Shown: positions 1 through 8,808, numbered from the stretch's first letter. The stretch: 36,968 nt of DNA from Porphyromonadaceae bacterium UBA7203 (GCA_002490725.1 DKUN01000017.1:149895-186862), one strand, 5' to 3'. The notes: generated by a model not told the origin, from the letters alone. Made by a program: numbers and translations.

Positions 1-51
1 TTAATTGTTCCTGTGTAATCATTTGTCAGAACGGTTATATTACAAATAATT

Positions 52-79
52 GTAGGGACGCGGATGGCCGCGTCTCTAC
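52..79 (-). terminator. Hairpin terminator after secG
   Basis: A 12-bp inverted repeat with one mismatch (GTAGGGACGCGG at 52-63, CCGCGTCTCTAC at 68-79) encloses a 4-base loop, 32 bases past the secG stop. The tail on the minus strand is AT-rich but lacks a long T run, so termination strength is uncertain. No gene is seen in 1-110. Confidence 0.5.
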
Positions 80-110
80 ACATAATGATATTTTCGTTTC
101 CCGGAGTTGT

Positions 111-467
111 TTATTCAGCGGCAGCCTCGGCAGCGGGAGTCTCGGCGGCGGGAGCGGCGGTTTCAGCCTCGGGGGTCTGGATGTCGATGGCCGGAGTTGC
201 GGGAGTCTCGATGCGCGAACGGATTTCAGTGCCGGTGGTGAGCGCGGGGGCAACGAATACGCTGACAATCGACAGCATGCAGATGATGCCGGCGAGCCAC
301 CAGGTCACCTTTTCAATGACGTCGTTGGTGCGCTTTACGCCGAGAATTGAGTTTGAGCTGGCAAAGGTCGAGCCCAGGCCGCCGCCCTTTGATTTCTGAA
401 TGAGCACTACGCCAATGAGCAGAATTGCGGCGAGGATGGTCAGGATTATAACCAGAGTGTAAATCAT
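111..467 (-). CDS. secG: Preprotein translocase subunit SecG
   Basis: SecG is the small, non-essential partner of SecYE in the inner-membrane Sec channel and assists protein export. The 118-residue product has two hydrophobic helices (about residues 2-22 and 53-73) separated by the family's glycine-rich segment (SKGGGLGSTFASSNSILG, about 26-43), which is the diagnostic SecG loop. The last 40 or so residues are a Pro/Ala/Glu/Thr-rich tail, longer than in enterobacterial SecG but common in Bacteroidetes. It is the last gene of a leftward chain: its start lies 24 bases after the stop of the preceding TPR-like gene, and a hairpin follows it. Confidence 0.95.
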   Translation of the reverse strand: MIYTLVIILTILAAILLIGVVLIQKSKGGGLGSTFASSNSILGVKRTNDVIEKVTWWLAGIICMLSIVSVFVAPALTTGTEIRSRIETPATPAIDIQTPEAETAAPAAETPAAEAAAE

Positions 468-491
468 AATCGGTTGGTTTATTGTTAGTTG

Positions 492-1265
492 TTATTTTTC
501 GTTTGTAGATGCGGATTTGCGCTCTTCGATAGCCATGAGCTTTTCGAGGAAGCGTAATTGGTCTGCAAAGTAAATACTTTTTTCGGGAAAATTCAAATTT
601 AAGTGACTTATAATTTCGTGAGCCTTCGAATATTTGCCCCTTTTTATGTAGACCATGGCGAGGCTTTCGGAGAGCATCGAGTCGTCGGCGGCCGATGGCT
701 TCTGCACCTGCGACTGCGGCGCGGGTGCCGGTGCAGATGCTGCTTCGTCGGTGGTGGCCGGAAATTGGCCTCCGTTGGCTTTGCTTTTGATAATGAATGA
801 GTTGATTAGCGCGTCTTGTGTTCCGGCAGGAGCCTCGTCTTCCTGGGGTATGCTTTGTTCCTCCTCGCGCGACAGGATTTGGGCATAGTCGGGTGTGGGG
901 TTGAAAATCAGTCGTTCGAGCAGCTCGTTTTCGGCAGAATCGGAGGTGCCGTAGGTGGTGAGGAATTTTTCGATGGTGCCGGCCGTGTCGGGGGTCGACG
1001 GGCGTTCGACCGGATAGAACCGTGCCAGGTCAATGGCCAGGTCAGAGTCGGCCGCCATTGCCATCTGCTCCGGGTCAGACGCTCCGACGGCAAGGCGGGC
1101 GCGCAGGTGCGACCGCTCGTCGTCGGTCATGTCGGTTGCGGCATTGCGCAGCCGCAAAACCGCAGGGAGCAGCCACCAGGGCATCGTTGCCTCCAGTGCG
1201 GCCACCTCATCGGCTGTCGGTGCGTCGCCGGCCATCCAGCGTTCAATTGCGGCGTTGTCAGTCAT
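492..1265 (-). CDS. TPR-like hypothetical protein
   Basis: The 257-residue product has no signal peptide or membrane segment, so it is probably cytoplasmic. The N-terminal half is acidic and Ala-rich; a low-complexity Pro/Ala/Gln linker lies at about residues 165-195. The C-terminal part (about 200-245, with SLAMVYIKRGKYSKAHEII and a following helix) resembles a single degenerate tetratricopeptide repeat. It sits between the LptE-like gene (35 bases upstream) and secG (24 bases downstream). From family knowledge, a protein of this kind is often found between lptE and secG in Bacteroidales. Its function is not known; a role in envelope assembly is inferred only from neighbours. Confidence 0.8.
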   Translation of the reverse strand: MTDNAAIERWMAGDAPTADEVAALEATMPWWLLPAVLRLRNAATDMTDDERSHLRARLAVGASDPEQMAMAADSDLAIDLARFYPVERPSTPDTAGTIEKFLTTYGTSDSAENELLERLIFNPTPDYAQILSREEEQSIPQEDEAPAGTQDALINSFIIKSKANGGQFPATTDEAASAPAPAPQSQVQKPSAADDSMLSESLAMVYIKRGKYSKAHEIISHLNLNFPEKSIYFADQLRFLEKLMAIEERKSASTNEK

Positions 1266-1300
1266 TGTCGTCGTTTGGCGATATTGGTCAGTTAGAGTGG

Positions 1301-1825
1301 TTACCAGTTACCCAGTGTGGCGTTAAATATCAGCTCGACAAGTTCTTGTGAAATCTCGGTGCAGAGCTGGTCCTGCACGTCGGTCAGCATCTCGTTGGCG
1401 TCGAAGTCGCGATAGGCTGAAAAGGTCTGGTCGATATCCTTGCCTTCGGCGCGGTTGTCGATGTAGCGCACCCGGACTGTGATGGTCAGGCGTGTCTGCG
1501 TCGCATAGGCGTCGGAGCCCACGGCCACGGGGGTGATGTTATAGCCGGTAATCTCGCCTTCGAGTTGCAGGTCGGCGCTGTTGTTGCCGACCGAAGTGCG
1601 CAGGCGGGTGTTGCGTTCAATGTAATCGACCAGGGTGTTTTCGAACGTCACCTGCAGCGGGGCGTAAACCAGCGCGGCGCGAATCGGAAAGTTGGCAATT
1701 GAGATTGTGCGGTAAACCGAATAGTCAATGGCCGAGCCGTTTAGCTTGTATGAAGGCACGCAGGCGGTCAGGGCCGTCAGCCACAGGGCGGTCAGTATGC
1801 ATGCAAAGCGCTTAGTCAAGGCCAT
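1301..1825 (-). CDS. LptE-like outer-membrane lipoprotein
   Basis: This is an LptE-family lipoprotein, expected to act with LptD in inserting lipopolysaccharide into the outer membrane. The 174-residue product starts with a lipoprotein signal ending in LTALTAC, with the lipidated Cys at residue 22. The mature part has the LptE fold pattern: a strand-rich domain with NFPIRAALVYAPLQVTFENTL near its start, a beta-strand stretch (LQLEGEITGYNITPVAVG) and a C-terminal helix. I chose the ATG at 1825; an in-frame GTG lies two codons upstream at 1831. Either start overlaps the end of the sigma-54 regulator gene, implying co-transcription. The family match is by pattern, as LptE sequences diverge strongly. 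Confidence 0.85.
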   Translation of the reverse strand: MALTKRFACILTALWLTALTACVPSYKLNGSAIDYSVYRTISIANFPIRAALVYAPLQVTFENTLVDYIERNTRLRTSVGNNSADLQLEGEITGYNITPVAVGSDAYATQTRLTITVRVRYIDNRAEGKDIDQTFSAYRDFDANEMLTDVQDQLCTEISQELVELIFNATLGNW

Positions 1826-3008
1826 ATTCACGGATTTTTCTGTAAAGGGTGCGTTCGCTGATGTTCAGCTCAAGGGCGGTGGCCTTGCGGCGTCCGCCGT
1901 TGCGCTCGAGGCTTTCGCGAATCATTTCGCGCTCGGTCTCCTCGAGTGAGCGTGGTGTCGCAGTGGCTGTCAGAGCTGCCGGAGCCTCAGTAAAGGTGGT
2001 GAACTGTGCGGGCTCGTCGGCCGGCTCCGACAGGAGCAGGGCGGGCGCCTGGGGTTTGCGCTCAGCCGTCAGGCCTTGGGCTTCAATGCGTGAGCGCAGG
2101 TCGTCGACCTCTGAACGCAGGCTGAAAATCAGATTGAAAAGCATGTCGCGCTCGCGGTTGTAGGCGCTGTCGGCGCCGGCGGGCGATGATGCGAGCGCCG
2201 GAGTGTAGACCGTGGCCGGCAGATATTGTTCCAGCCTTTCGCGGGTCACGGGGCCGTCGGCCTCAAACAGAGCAAGCTGCTCAATGACGTTTTTGAGCTG
2301 CCTGACATTGCCGGGCCAGCGATAAACTTGAAGAAGCGAGCGCGCCGAATTGGTGAGCTCCAGCTCGGGAGTCGAGTATTTTTCGGCAAAGTCGGCCGCG
2401 AACTTCCTTGCCAGTAGGGTTATGTCGTTGCCGCGTTCGCGCAGGGGCGGCACGTTAATCTGCACTGTTGACAGGCGGTAGAACAGGTCCTCGCGGAAGC
2501 GCCCTTCGGCCACGGCCTTGGACATGTCGACGTTTGTTGCGGCGACTACGCGGATGTTGGTTTTCTGAACGGTCGACGAACCGACCTTGATGAACTCGCC
2601 GGTTTCAAGCACGCGGAGCAGGCGCGCCTGCGTTGTCAGCGGCAGCTCGGCAACCTCGTCGAGAAATATCGTGCCGCCGTCGGCCTCTTCGAAGTAGCCC
2701 TTGCGAGATGCTACAGCACCGGTGAACGCCCCTTTCTCATGGCCGAAAAGTTCGGAGTCGATGGTGCCCTCGGGAATGGCGCCGCAGTTCACGGCGATGT
2801 AGGGCGAGTGCTTGCGGGCGCCGGCCATGTGAATCAGCTTTGGAAAAAACTCCTTGCCGCTGCCGCTCTCGCCGATAATGAGCACCGACAGGTCAATCGG
2901 GGCAACGCGGAGCGCGCGCCCGACGGCTTCCATCAGGGCGGGCGAGGCCCCGACGATGCCCAGGCGTTGCTTGGCGGCCTGTATGTCTGCGGGTGTAATG
3001 CGGTTCAT
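1812..3008 (-). CDS. Sigma-54-dependent transcriptional activator
   Basis: A bacterial enhancer-binding protein of 398 residues that would activate sigma-54 promoters by ATP hydrolysis. It has no receiver or sensor domain: the AAA+ module starts almost at once, with Walker A GESGSGKE (46-53), the sigma-54 contact loop GAFTGA (93-98) and Walker B GTIFLDEVAEL (about 112-122). A Gln/Pro/Ala-rich linker precedes a C-terminal Fis-type helix-turn-helix (ALELNISERTLYRKI). The reading frame stays open to 3440, but the start at 3008 is preferred: it matches the usual family N terminus (short helix, then LGIVG), and a perfect promoter lies directly upstream. Longer versions would run into lgt. It heads an operon with lptE, a TPR-like gene and secG. 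Without a sensor domain, activity may depend on expression level or a partner. Confidence 0.92.
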   Translation of the reverse strand: MNRITPADIQAAKQRLGIVGASPALMEAVGRALRVAPIDLSVLIIGESGSGKEFFPKLIHMAGARKHSPYIAVNCGAIPEGTIDSELFGHEKGAFTGAVASRKGYFEEADGGTIFLDEVAELPLTTQARLLRVLETGEFIKVGSSTVQKTNIRVVAATNVDMSKAVAEGRFREDLFYRLSTVQINVPPLRERGNDITLLARKFAADFAEKYSTPELELTNSARSLLQVYRWPGNVRQLKNVIEQLALFEADGPVTRERLEQYLPATVYTPALASSPAGADSAYNRERDMLFNLIFSLRSEVDDLRSRIEAQGLTAERKPQAPALLLSEPADEPAQFTTFTEAPAALTATATPRSLEETEREMIRESLERNGGRRKATALELNISERTLYRKIREYGLD

Positions 3009-3013
3009 CCCTG

Positions 3014-3044
3014 CAAAGTTACAAAATTGCTGAGTTTTGGCAAA
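3014..3044 (-). promoter_or_regulatory. Bacteroidetes promoter of the sigma-54 regulator operon
   Basis: On the minus strand TTTG (3041-3044), exactly 19 bases, then TAACTTTG (3014-3021) fits the Bacteroidetes housekeeping promoter consensus. The -7 box ends only 5 bases before the start codon at 3008, so the transcript would have almost no leader. Confidence 0.75.
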
Positions 3045-3051
3045 ATTTTCG

Positions 3052-3059
3052 TAGCTTTG
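3052..3059 (+). promoter_or_regulatory. Bacteroidetes -7 box upstream of lgt
   Basis: TAGCTTTG matches TAnnTTTG and lies 26 bases before the lgt ATG at 3085. The matching -33 element is weak (TTG at 3027-3029, 22 bases upstream). It is divergent from, and interleaved with, the promoter of the sigma-54 regulator. Confidence 0.55.
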
Positions 3060-3084
3060 CACCTTAAAATATATTGCACAAGTT

Positions 3085-4173
3085 ATGATTCTCAATTTCG
3101 TCACATGGACGTGCCGGCCTGAGATATTCTCGGTCGAGAGCCTGTTTCTGTCGCCCAATGCTCTGGCAATAGGCATGTTGCTATGCGTGGTGTGGATTGC
3201 CGCCGACCGCATCATGGCCTCACGCGCCATGCGCCGCTGGCGCGCTGCCGGAGCCGATTCAAAAAAGCGTCCGGCCGATGACTGGAGCGGCACGCTGATG
3301 GCCGTAATCCTGCTGACCGGTCTCGGCTGGCTGCGTTCGTCTAACCCCGACGGGCTGACCGTCGGACCGCTCGCCGTGCGCTGGTACGGGTTGATGTTTC
3401 TTGTCGGCTTTCTGGCCGGATATCGCATTGTCTGGCACATGTTTCGCCATGAAGGAGCCCCTGAGCAATGGCTGCCGACGCTGTTGATTTATGTTGCCGT
3501 AGCCACTATTGTCGGCGCCCGTCTCGGCCATTGCTTTTTCTACGAGTGGGACTATTACTCGGCCCATCCTGCCAAAATCATAGCCTTCTGGGAGGGTGGC
3601 CTTGCAAGCCATGGCGGCACGATTGCCATCATTCTGGCTATTTTCATCTTTTCGAAAACCGTGACCCGGCGTTCGCCTTTATGGACATTTGACCGGCTCG
3701 TGGTAGCCATTGCGCTGGTGGGGTGTCTGATTCGCCTGGGCAATCTGTTCAATTCCGAAATTTTCGGCACGGCCACGACCCTGCCTTGGGGTTTCAAATA
3801 TCCGCTCAGCCGCGAGTGGCAGTTGCTCTATGCGCCGGCCGACGCCGCCTGCCATCCCACCCAGCTCTATGAGGCTCTGTGCTATCTGGCGCTTTTCGGC
3901 CTGCTGATGTGGATGTATTGGAAAAAGAATGCCCAGGAGCGTCCGGGCCTGATTCTCGGCGTTTTCTTTATCGGCATTTTCCTTCCGCGACTGCTGATTG
4001 AGTTCGTCAAGAACCCTCAGGAGGCATTTGAAGAGAGCATGGTGTTGAACATGGGGCAGCTTTTAAGCGTTCCATTCATACTGGCGGGTATAGTGCTCGT
4101 TTATTATGCCATGACACATCCGCGTCAACACCTCACGTTTCCCGATAAGTTTTCAGATTCGACCGAAAAATGA
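3085..4173 (+). CDS. lgt: Prolipoprotein diacylglyceryl transferase, with an N-terminal insertion
   Basis: Lgt transfers diacylglyceryl from phosphatidylglycerol to the lipobox Cys of prolipoproteins in the inner membrane. Family motifs are present: GGLASHGG (about 171-178), the signature region LIRLGNLFNSEIFG (about 216-229) and HPTQLYEA near 258. The product has 362 residues, clearly longer than the usual 270-290. The extra length is near the N terminus: the typical opening (hydrophobic, PEIF) occurs at residues 1-15, but the expected continuation (GPLAVRWYGL) appears only at about residue 92. The roughly 75 residues between include two more hydrophobic helices and a Lys/Arg-rich loop. The gene overlaps the next one by 4 bases (ATGA). 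Lipoproteins encoded in this window (LptE-like, 15137, adaptors) are its presumptive clients. Confidence 0.93.
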   Translation: MILNFVTWTCRPEIFSVESLFLSPNALAIGMLLCVVWIAADRIMASRAMRRWRAAGADSKKRPADDWSGTLMAVILLTGLGWLRSSNPDGLTVGPLAVRWYGLMFLVGFLAGYRIVWHMFRHEGAPEQWLPTLLIYVAVATIVGARLGHCFFYEWDYYSAHPAKIIAFWEGGLASHGGTIAIILAIFIFSKTVTRRSPLWTFDRLVVAIALVGCLIRLGNLFNSEIFGTATTLPWGFKYPLSREWQLLYAPADAACHPTQLYEALCYLALFGLLMWMYWKKNAQERPGLILGVFFIGIFLPRLLIEFVKNPQEAFEESMVLNMGQLLSVPFILAGIVLVYYAMTHPRQHLTFPDKFSDSTEK

Positions 4174-5381
4174 CTGACCTGTTGCTGACGTTCTCTCCCC
4201 TCGAACTGATTGCATGGACGCTCGGCGCCCTGACGCTGATTGCGTCGCTATGGCTGCTGACGGCCTATCGTGCGCGGGTTGCCGGCGTCGGTGCCGCAAT
4301 TCGCCGCCAGACGGCGGTTCCTTTCAATCCGTCGCCGAAGCCCGCACCGCCGGCCGTGTCGGTGGTTGTTGTGGCGGGCGACCATGCCGAGGCGCTCCAG
4401 GCCTTGCTCGAAAAGGTGTTCAGCCAGGAGTTTGCGGGTGAAATGGAGGTCGTTGTGGTCAACGACGGCAAGAACGACGACATCAAAGACGTCGTTACAC
4501 GCCTGCAGCACACCTCGCGCCGCCCGAATCTCTTTATCACCTTCACGCCTCCCGGCCTGCGCAACGTCAGCCACCGCAAGCTCGCGCTGACGCTGGGCGT
4601 CAAGGCGGCCCATCATCCCGTGGTGCTGGTTCTGACCGAAGAGTCGCGCCTCTATTCAACGCAATGGCTCACGCGCATGGCCGAACCGTTTGCCGATCCT
4701 GCCACGGAGGTGGTCATCGGCACCGCGCTGCCCGGCTATAAATTCGACCGCGGCTTAGGCAAGCGCTATCGCTCATTCACTCATGGCCACGACGCGGTGT
4801 GCTGGCTCTCGGCCGCCCTGCGCGGCAAGCCCTGGCGTGCCCATCGCGCCAACATGGCCTTCAGGCGTCAGGCATTTTTCGACGCGGGCGGCTTTAACGG
4901 CGCCCTTAACCTGCGCGAGGGCGACGACGACATATTCATCTCCAAAATTGTGCGCCCGGGCAACTCGGCCGTGGTCTGCGCCGCACAGGCCGCCGTGCGC
5001 TATGCCCACCCTGACTCGCGCCATCAGTTTCGCGAAGAGCGTCCCTGCCGAATGTTCACGTCGCGCGGTCTCGGCCGTCCTGCCGCACGCTTTTTCGGCT
5101 TCTCGAGCGCCATGGCCTGGATGCTCGTGCTCTCGGCCGCCGGCTCAATCGCCCTGGGCGCGTGGATTCACGACTGGATTATTCTTTCGGCATCGGCCCT
5201 GCTGCTGTTGCTGACCTGGGTTGTCATGTCGCTGACATGGCGCTCCACTCTCAAGGCGTTGCGCTGCCGGCGCACGGCCTTCGGCGTGCTCCCCATGATG
5301 CTGATGCGGCCGCTGACCAACACGTTCCACCGCATGCGCAGTCGCCGCAACCGCACCGACTACTATACCTGGGCCTCCTGA
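4170..5381 (+). CDS. Family 2 glycosyltransferase, membrane-anchored
   Basis: A 403-residue GT-A-fold glycosyltransferase. An N-terminal hydrophobic helix (about 8-30) is followed by a GT2 domain starting at SVVVVAGDHAEAL (about 64), with the nucleotide-binding VVVVNDG motif (about 92-98). The usual DxD-type site appears as VLTEESR, and a candidate acceptor/catalytic segment is REGDDDIFI (about 248-256). Two or three hydrophobic helices (about 309-365) anchor the C terminus, before a basic tail. It overlaps lgt by 4 bases, so the two are probably translated together. The sugar and acceptor are unknown; an envelope glycan role is an inference. The atypical DxD replacement leaves some doubt about metal use. 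Confidence 0.85.
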   Translation: MTDLLLTFSPLELIAWTLGALTLIASLWLLTAYRARVAGVGAAIRRQTAVPFNPSPKPAPPAVSVVVVAGDHAEALQALLEKVFSQEFAGEMEVVVVNDGKNDDIKDVVTRLQHTSRRPNLFITFTPPGLRNVSHRKLALTLGVKAAHHPVVLVLTEESRLYSTQWLTRMAEPFADPATEVVIGTALPGYKFDRGLGKRYRSFTHGHDAVCWLSAALRGKPWRAHRANMAFRRQAFFDAGGFNGALNLREGDDDIFISKIVRPGNSAVVCAAQAAVRYAHPDSRHQFREERPCRMFTSRGLGRPAARFFGFSSAMAWMLVLSAAGSIALGAWIHDWIILSASALLLLLTWVVMSLTWRSTLKALRCRRTAFGVLPMMLMRPLTNTFHRMRSRRNRTDYYTWAS

Positions 5382-5419
5382 AAAGAAAATTTGCAAACCC
5401 TTTTTTCGCTGTCTGATTT

Positions 5420-6373
5420 ATGAAAAAAGCATCGTTGATTCTTACTGCTCTATTGTCGGCCATGCCCTTTGTGGCTCCGGCTGAAAATCAGCCGATCAAG
5501 TTCGGCGACATGAACCGTTGGGTAACCCGCAAAATCAAGGAGTCGGGGGTAATCGGCGGCGACGAGAAGACCGTCTATGAAATCGGGCCGACTCAGACAA
5601 TCGACGGTGCCAAGGCCTACGTAAACCTCGGCGGCTCGCCCTGGGCCACGAGCAATGTCTACGCAAAGGTGATGGGAGTGGTCAAGACCTCTAATGCCGT
5701 CTATCCCGCCGACCATCCGGGCCATGGCAAGTGCGCGCGCCTGACAACCACCCTCGAAAGTTGCAAAGTGCTCGGACTGATGAATATCGAGGTGCTGGTC
5801 AGCGGTTCGATATTTCTCGGCCAGATGATGGAGCCTATAGCCAACACATCGAGCCCTTACAGCAAAATGGAGATGGGCATACCCTATACCGGGCGCCCGA
5901 AGGCGATGGTGCTTGACTTAAAGGTGGTCGACCCCGGCACGGGCATCATTACCCGCGCCACCACCGGCACGAAAAAGACCCGCAAGGGCACCGACAGCGC
6001 CGACGTGTTCATTTATCTTCAGCGCCGCTGGGAAGACGAGGAGGGCAACATCCACGCCAAGCGTGTCGGCACGGCGCGCAAGCGCTTTGTCGGCAACAGT
6101 GACTGGCGCGAAGGCTATCGGCTTCCGATTACATATGGCGACGCCTCGGCAAAGCCCGGCTATCGCTCATATATGAAACTGCTTAAAGGCGACAGCGCCT
6201 ACTATGCCCGCAACTCAAAGGGCAAGATGGTGCCGGTTCAGGAAGAGGGCTGGGACTCGGCCGATGCAACTCCGACCCACATGATTATAATGTGCTCGGC
6301 CGGCAGCGGCGTGGCCTACGAGGGCCAGCTCGGCATGGAGCTTTGGGTCGACAATATCGGCCTTGAGTTTTGA
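5420..6373 (+). CDS. Secreted PCMD-like domain protein
   Basis: A 317-residue exported protein with a signal peptide (residues 1-21, cleavage likely after APA). The body is beta-rich and resembles the putative carbohydrate metabolism domain (PCMD, a jelly-roll-like module of Bacteroidetes surface proteins). Supporting patterns are the N-terminal FGDMNRWVTR, a middle SGSIFLGQM...YTGRPKAMVLDLKV block, and the C-terminal IIMCSAG...YEGQLGMELWVDNIGLEF ending, typical of PCMD proteins. It has no lipobox, unlike many family members. It starts 38 bases after the glycosyltransferase and may be co-transcribed, though a promoter-containing gap separates it from topA. The exact substrate is unknown; glycan binding is the likely role. 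Confidence 0.75.
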   Translation: MKKASLILTALLSAMPFVAPAENQPIKFGDMNRWVTRKIKESGVIGGDEKTVYEIGPTQTIDGAKAYVNLGGSPWATSNVYAKVMGVVKTSNAVYPADHPGHGKCARLTTTLESCKVLGLMNIEVLVSGSIFLGQMMEPIANTSSPYSKMEMGIPYTGRPKAMVLDLKVVDPGTGIITRATTGTKKTRKGTDSADVFIYLQRRWEDEEGNIHAKRVGTARKRFVGNSDWREGYRLPITYGDASAKPGYRSYMKLLKGDSAYYARNSKGKMVPVQEEGWDSADATPTHMIIMCSAGSGVAYEGQLGMELWVDNIGLEF

Positions 6374-6399
6374 ACCTCGCGCTTTTTTCATTACCTTTG
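6369..6399 (+). promoter_or_regulatory. Promoter of topA
   Basis: TTTG (6369-6372), 19 bases, TACCTTTG (6392-6399) is an exact fit to the Bacteroidetes promoter consensus. It leaves a leader of about 65 bases before the topA ATG at 6472. The -33 element overlaps the last codons of the preceding gene. Confidence 0.75.
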
Positions 6400-6471
6400 C
6401 ACCCGTATATATTACGCAAACCATAACTTATTAACCAGTAATCCAATCGCCCGCACGGGCCGAACTATAAA

Positions 6472-8808
6472 ATGCCCAAGAATCTTGTAATCGTCGAGTC
6501 TCCGGCTAAAGCTAAAACCATTGAAAAATTCCTTGGCCCTGACTATCAGGTGCTTTCGAGTCGAGGTCATATACGCGATCTTGCAAAAAAGAGCTTTATT
6601 GAAAAGTCTGACAGCGGTCTGCGGGACTTTACCCCGAACTATGAGATTCCCGACGACAAGAAGGAGCAGGTGCGCCAGCTCAAAAGCGCGGCGAAGAAGG
6701 CCGAGATGGTCTGGCTCGCATCCGATGAAGACCGCGAGGGAGAGGCTATAGCATGGCATCTTTACGAAGTGCTTGAACTCAAGCCTGAAAAGACGCGCCG
6801 CATTGTGTTTCACGAAATTACCAAAGACGCCATTGTCAACGCAATCAAGAATCCGCGCGACATTGACATTGACCGCGTCAACGCCCAGCAGGCGCGCAGG
6901 GTGCTCGACCGCATTGTCGGCTTCGAACTTAGCCCGGTGTTATGGCGCAAAATCAAGCCGGCTCTGTCGGCCGGACGCGTGCAGAGCGTGGCTGTGCGTC
7001 TGATTGTTGACCGCGAAAAGGAAATCAAGAGTTTCGTGCCTGAGGAATACTGGCGTGTCAGCGCCACGTTTGTCGACGAAAACGGTGCGAGCTTCGGCGC
7101 CTCGCTCAACCGCCGGCTCGAAAACCGCGCCGCCGCCGAAGAGTTCCTGGCGGCATGTACAGGCGCCCGTTTCACCGTTGGCCGCGTTGAGACCAAGCCG
7201 GTCAAGCGCAGTCCGGCCCCTCCGTTCACAACCTCGACTCTCCAGCAGGAGGCCGCGCGCAAGCTCGGCTACTCCGTGGCTCAGACCATGCGCATTGCCC
7301 AGGACCTCTATGAAGCCGGTTTCATAACCTACATGCGAACCGACTCGCTCAACCTGTCGGAATATGCCATCAAGGCCATATCACAGACCGTCACCGAAAA
7401 ATACGGCCGGCAATACCTCAAGGTGCGTCACTATCAGACCAGCTCAAAGGGCGCCCAGGAGGCTCACGAGGCCATCCGCCCGACATATATCGACAAGGAA
7501 ACCATTTCGGGCAACGACCGCGAGCAGAAGCTCTATCGGCTTATCCGCGAGCGCGCAATCGCATCGCAGATGGCCGATATGGAAATGGAACGCACCACTG
7601 TCGACATTGAAATTTCGTCGCGTCGCGAGCATTTTGCCGCGCAGGGCGACGTCATTACCTTCGACGGCTATCGCAAGGTCTACGTGGAGTCGACCGACGA
7701 CAATTCGCCCGGCCAGCACGTAATTCTGCCCCCAATCGCCACCGGGGCGTCGCTCGAGGCCGCCAAGATTGCGGCCGCCGAGCGCTACACGACCCATCCG
7801 CCCCGCTACTCCGAAGCCGCGCTGGTCAAGAAGATGGAAGAACTCGGCATCGGACGTCCGTCGACCTACGCGCCTACAATCTCGACCATCCAGCAGCGCG
7901 AATACGTGGCCAAGGGAGAAACGCCCGGCGAGAAGGTCAGCTATACGCAACTGGTGCTCGAACCGAAGTCGGGCAAAATCACTCCGACCACCGACACCGA
8001 AAGCATTGGCGGCGACCGCGGAAAACTCGTGCCGACCGACACCGGCAGCGTGGTCAACGACTTCCTGGCCGAATACTTCCCCGATATTCTCGATTATAAC
8101 TTCACCGCATCGGTCGAAGAGAAATTCGACGACATTGCCGAAGGCAAGAGCGAGTGGCACAACGAAATCGGCGACTTCTACGACCGTTTCCACCCCGAGG
8201 TTGAAAAGGCCATGAACGTGCGCCTCGAGCATAAGGTCGGCGAGCGTGTGCTCGGCAACGACCCCGCCACCGGCAAACCCGTGAGCGTCAAAATAGGCCG
8301 CTTCGGCCCACTGGTGCAGATCGGCGACGCCGAAAGCGACGAAAAACCTCAGTTCGCATCGCTGCTCAAGGGCCAGTCGCTCGCCACGATTACTCTCGAA
8401 GAGGCTCTCAAACTCTTTGAATTCCCCCGCACTCTGGGCGAGTTCGAAGGCAAGGATGTCACGGTGGCCATTGGCCGATTCGGCCCCTATGTGCGCCACG
8501 ACAGCAAGTTCATCTCCATTCCGAAAGACGTGGCTCCCGCATCGGTCACCCTCGAAGAGGCAGTGACCCTGATCGAGAAAAAGCGTGTCGAAGAGGCCAA
8601 CCGCGTAATCAAAACCTTCGACGAGGCTCCCGAACTGCAGATTCTCAACGGCCGCTTCGGTCCCTATATCTGCTTCGAGAAGTCGAACTATAAGATTCCC
8701 AAAACCGTGGCCGATCCCGCCGCACTGACCCTCGAGCAGTGTAAAGAAATCATTGAAAACCAGCCGGCTCCCAAGGCTCGGCGCGCCTCATCAAAAGCAA
8801 AAAAATGA
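6472..8808 (+). CDS. topA: DNA topoisomerase I
   Basis: A type IA topoisomerase (778 residues) that relaxes negative supercoils by a transient 5'-phosphotyrosine link. The Toprim domain opens with LVIVESPAKAKTIEKFLG, and its metal-binding acidic cluster is ASDEDREGEAIAWHL (about 83-97). The active-site Tyr is in GFITYMRTDS, at about residue 287. The C-terminal third lacks Cys4 zinc ribbons but has three repeats with GRFGPLV/GRFGPYV/GRFGPYI (topo C-terminal repeat type), followed by a Lys-rich tail, which is the common Bacteroidetes arrangement. The stop overlaps the next start by 4 bases (ATGA), so the pseudouridine synthase is translated from the same message. Confidence 0.97.
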   Translation: MPKNLVIVESPAKAKTIEKFLGPDYQVLSSRGHIRDLAKKSFIEKSDSGLRDFTPNYEIPDDKKEQVRQLKSAAKKAEMVWLASDEDREGEAIAWHLYEVLELKPEKTRRIVFHEITKDAIVNAIKNPRDIDIDRVNAQQARRVLDRIVGFELSPVLWRKIKPALSAGRVQSVAVRLIVDREKEIKSFVPEEYWRVSATFVDENGASFGASLNRRLENRAAAEEFLAACTGARFTVGRVETKPVKRSPAPPFTTSTLQQEAARKLGYSVAQTMRIAQDLYEAGFITYMRTDSLNLSEYAIKAISQTVTEKYGRQYLKVRHYQTSSKGAQEAHEAIRPTYIDKETISGNDREQKLYRLIRERAIASQMADMEMERTTVDIEISSRREHFAAQGDVITFDGYRKVYVESTDDNSPGQHVILPPIATGASLEAAKIAAAERYTTHPPRYSEAALVKKMEELGIGRPSTYAPTISTIQQREYVAKGETPGEKVSYTQLVLEPKSGKITPTTDTESIGGDRGKLVPTDTGSVVNDFLAEYFPDILDYNFTASVEEKFDDIAEGKSEWHNEIGDFYDRFHPEVEKAMNVRLEHKVGERVLGNDPATGKPVSVKIGRFGPLVQIGDAESDEKPQFASLLKGQSLATITLEEALKLFEFPRTLGEFEGKDVTVAIGRFGPYVRHDSKFISIPKDVAPASVTLEEAVTLIEKKRVEEANRVIKTFDEAPELQILNGRFGPYICFEKSNYKIPKTVADPAALTLEQCKEIIENQPAPKARRASSKAKK

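Noticed and set aside
3009..3440. Extended N terminus of the sigma-54 regulator frame
   Set aside because: It overlaps lgt and the promoter at 3014-3044, and has no family similarity; the family start is at 3008.
7444..8499. 351-residue leftward frame inside topA
   Set aside because: An antisense shadow of topA, caused by GC-rich codon bias, with no domain.
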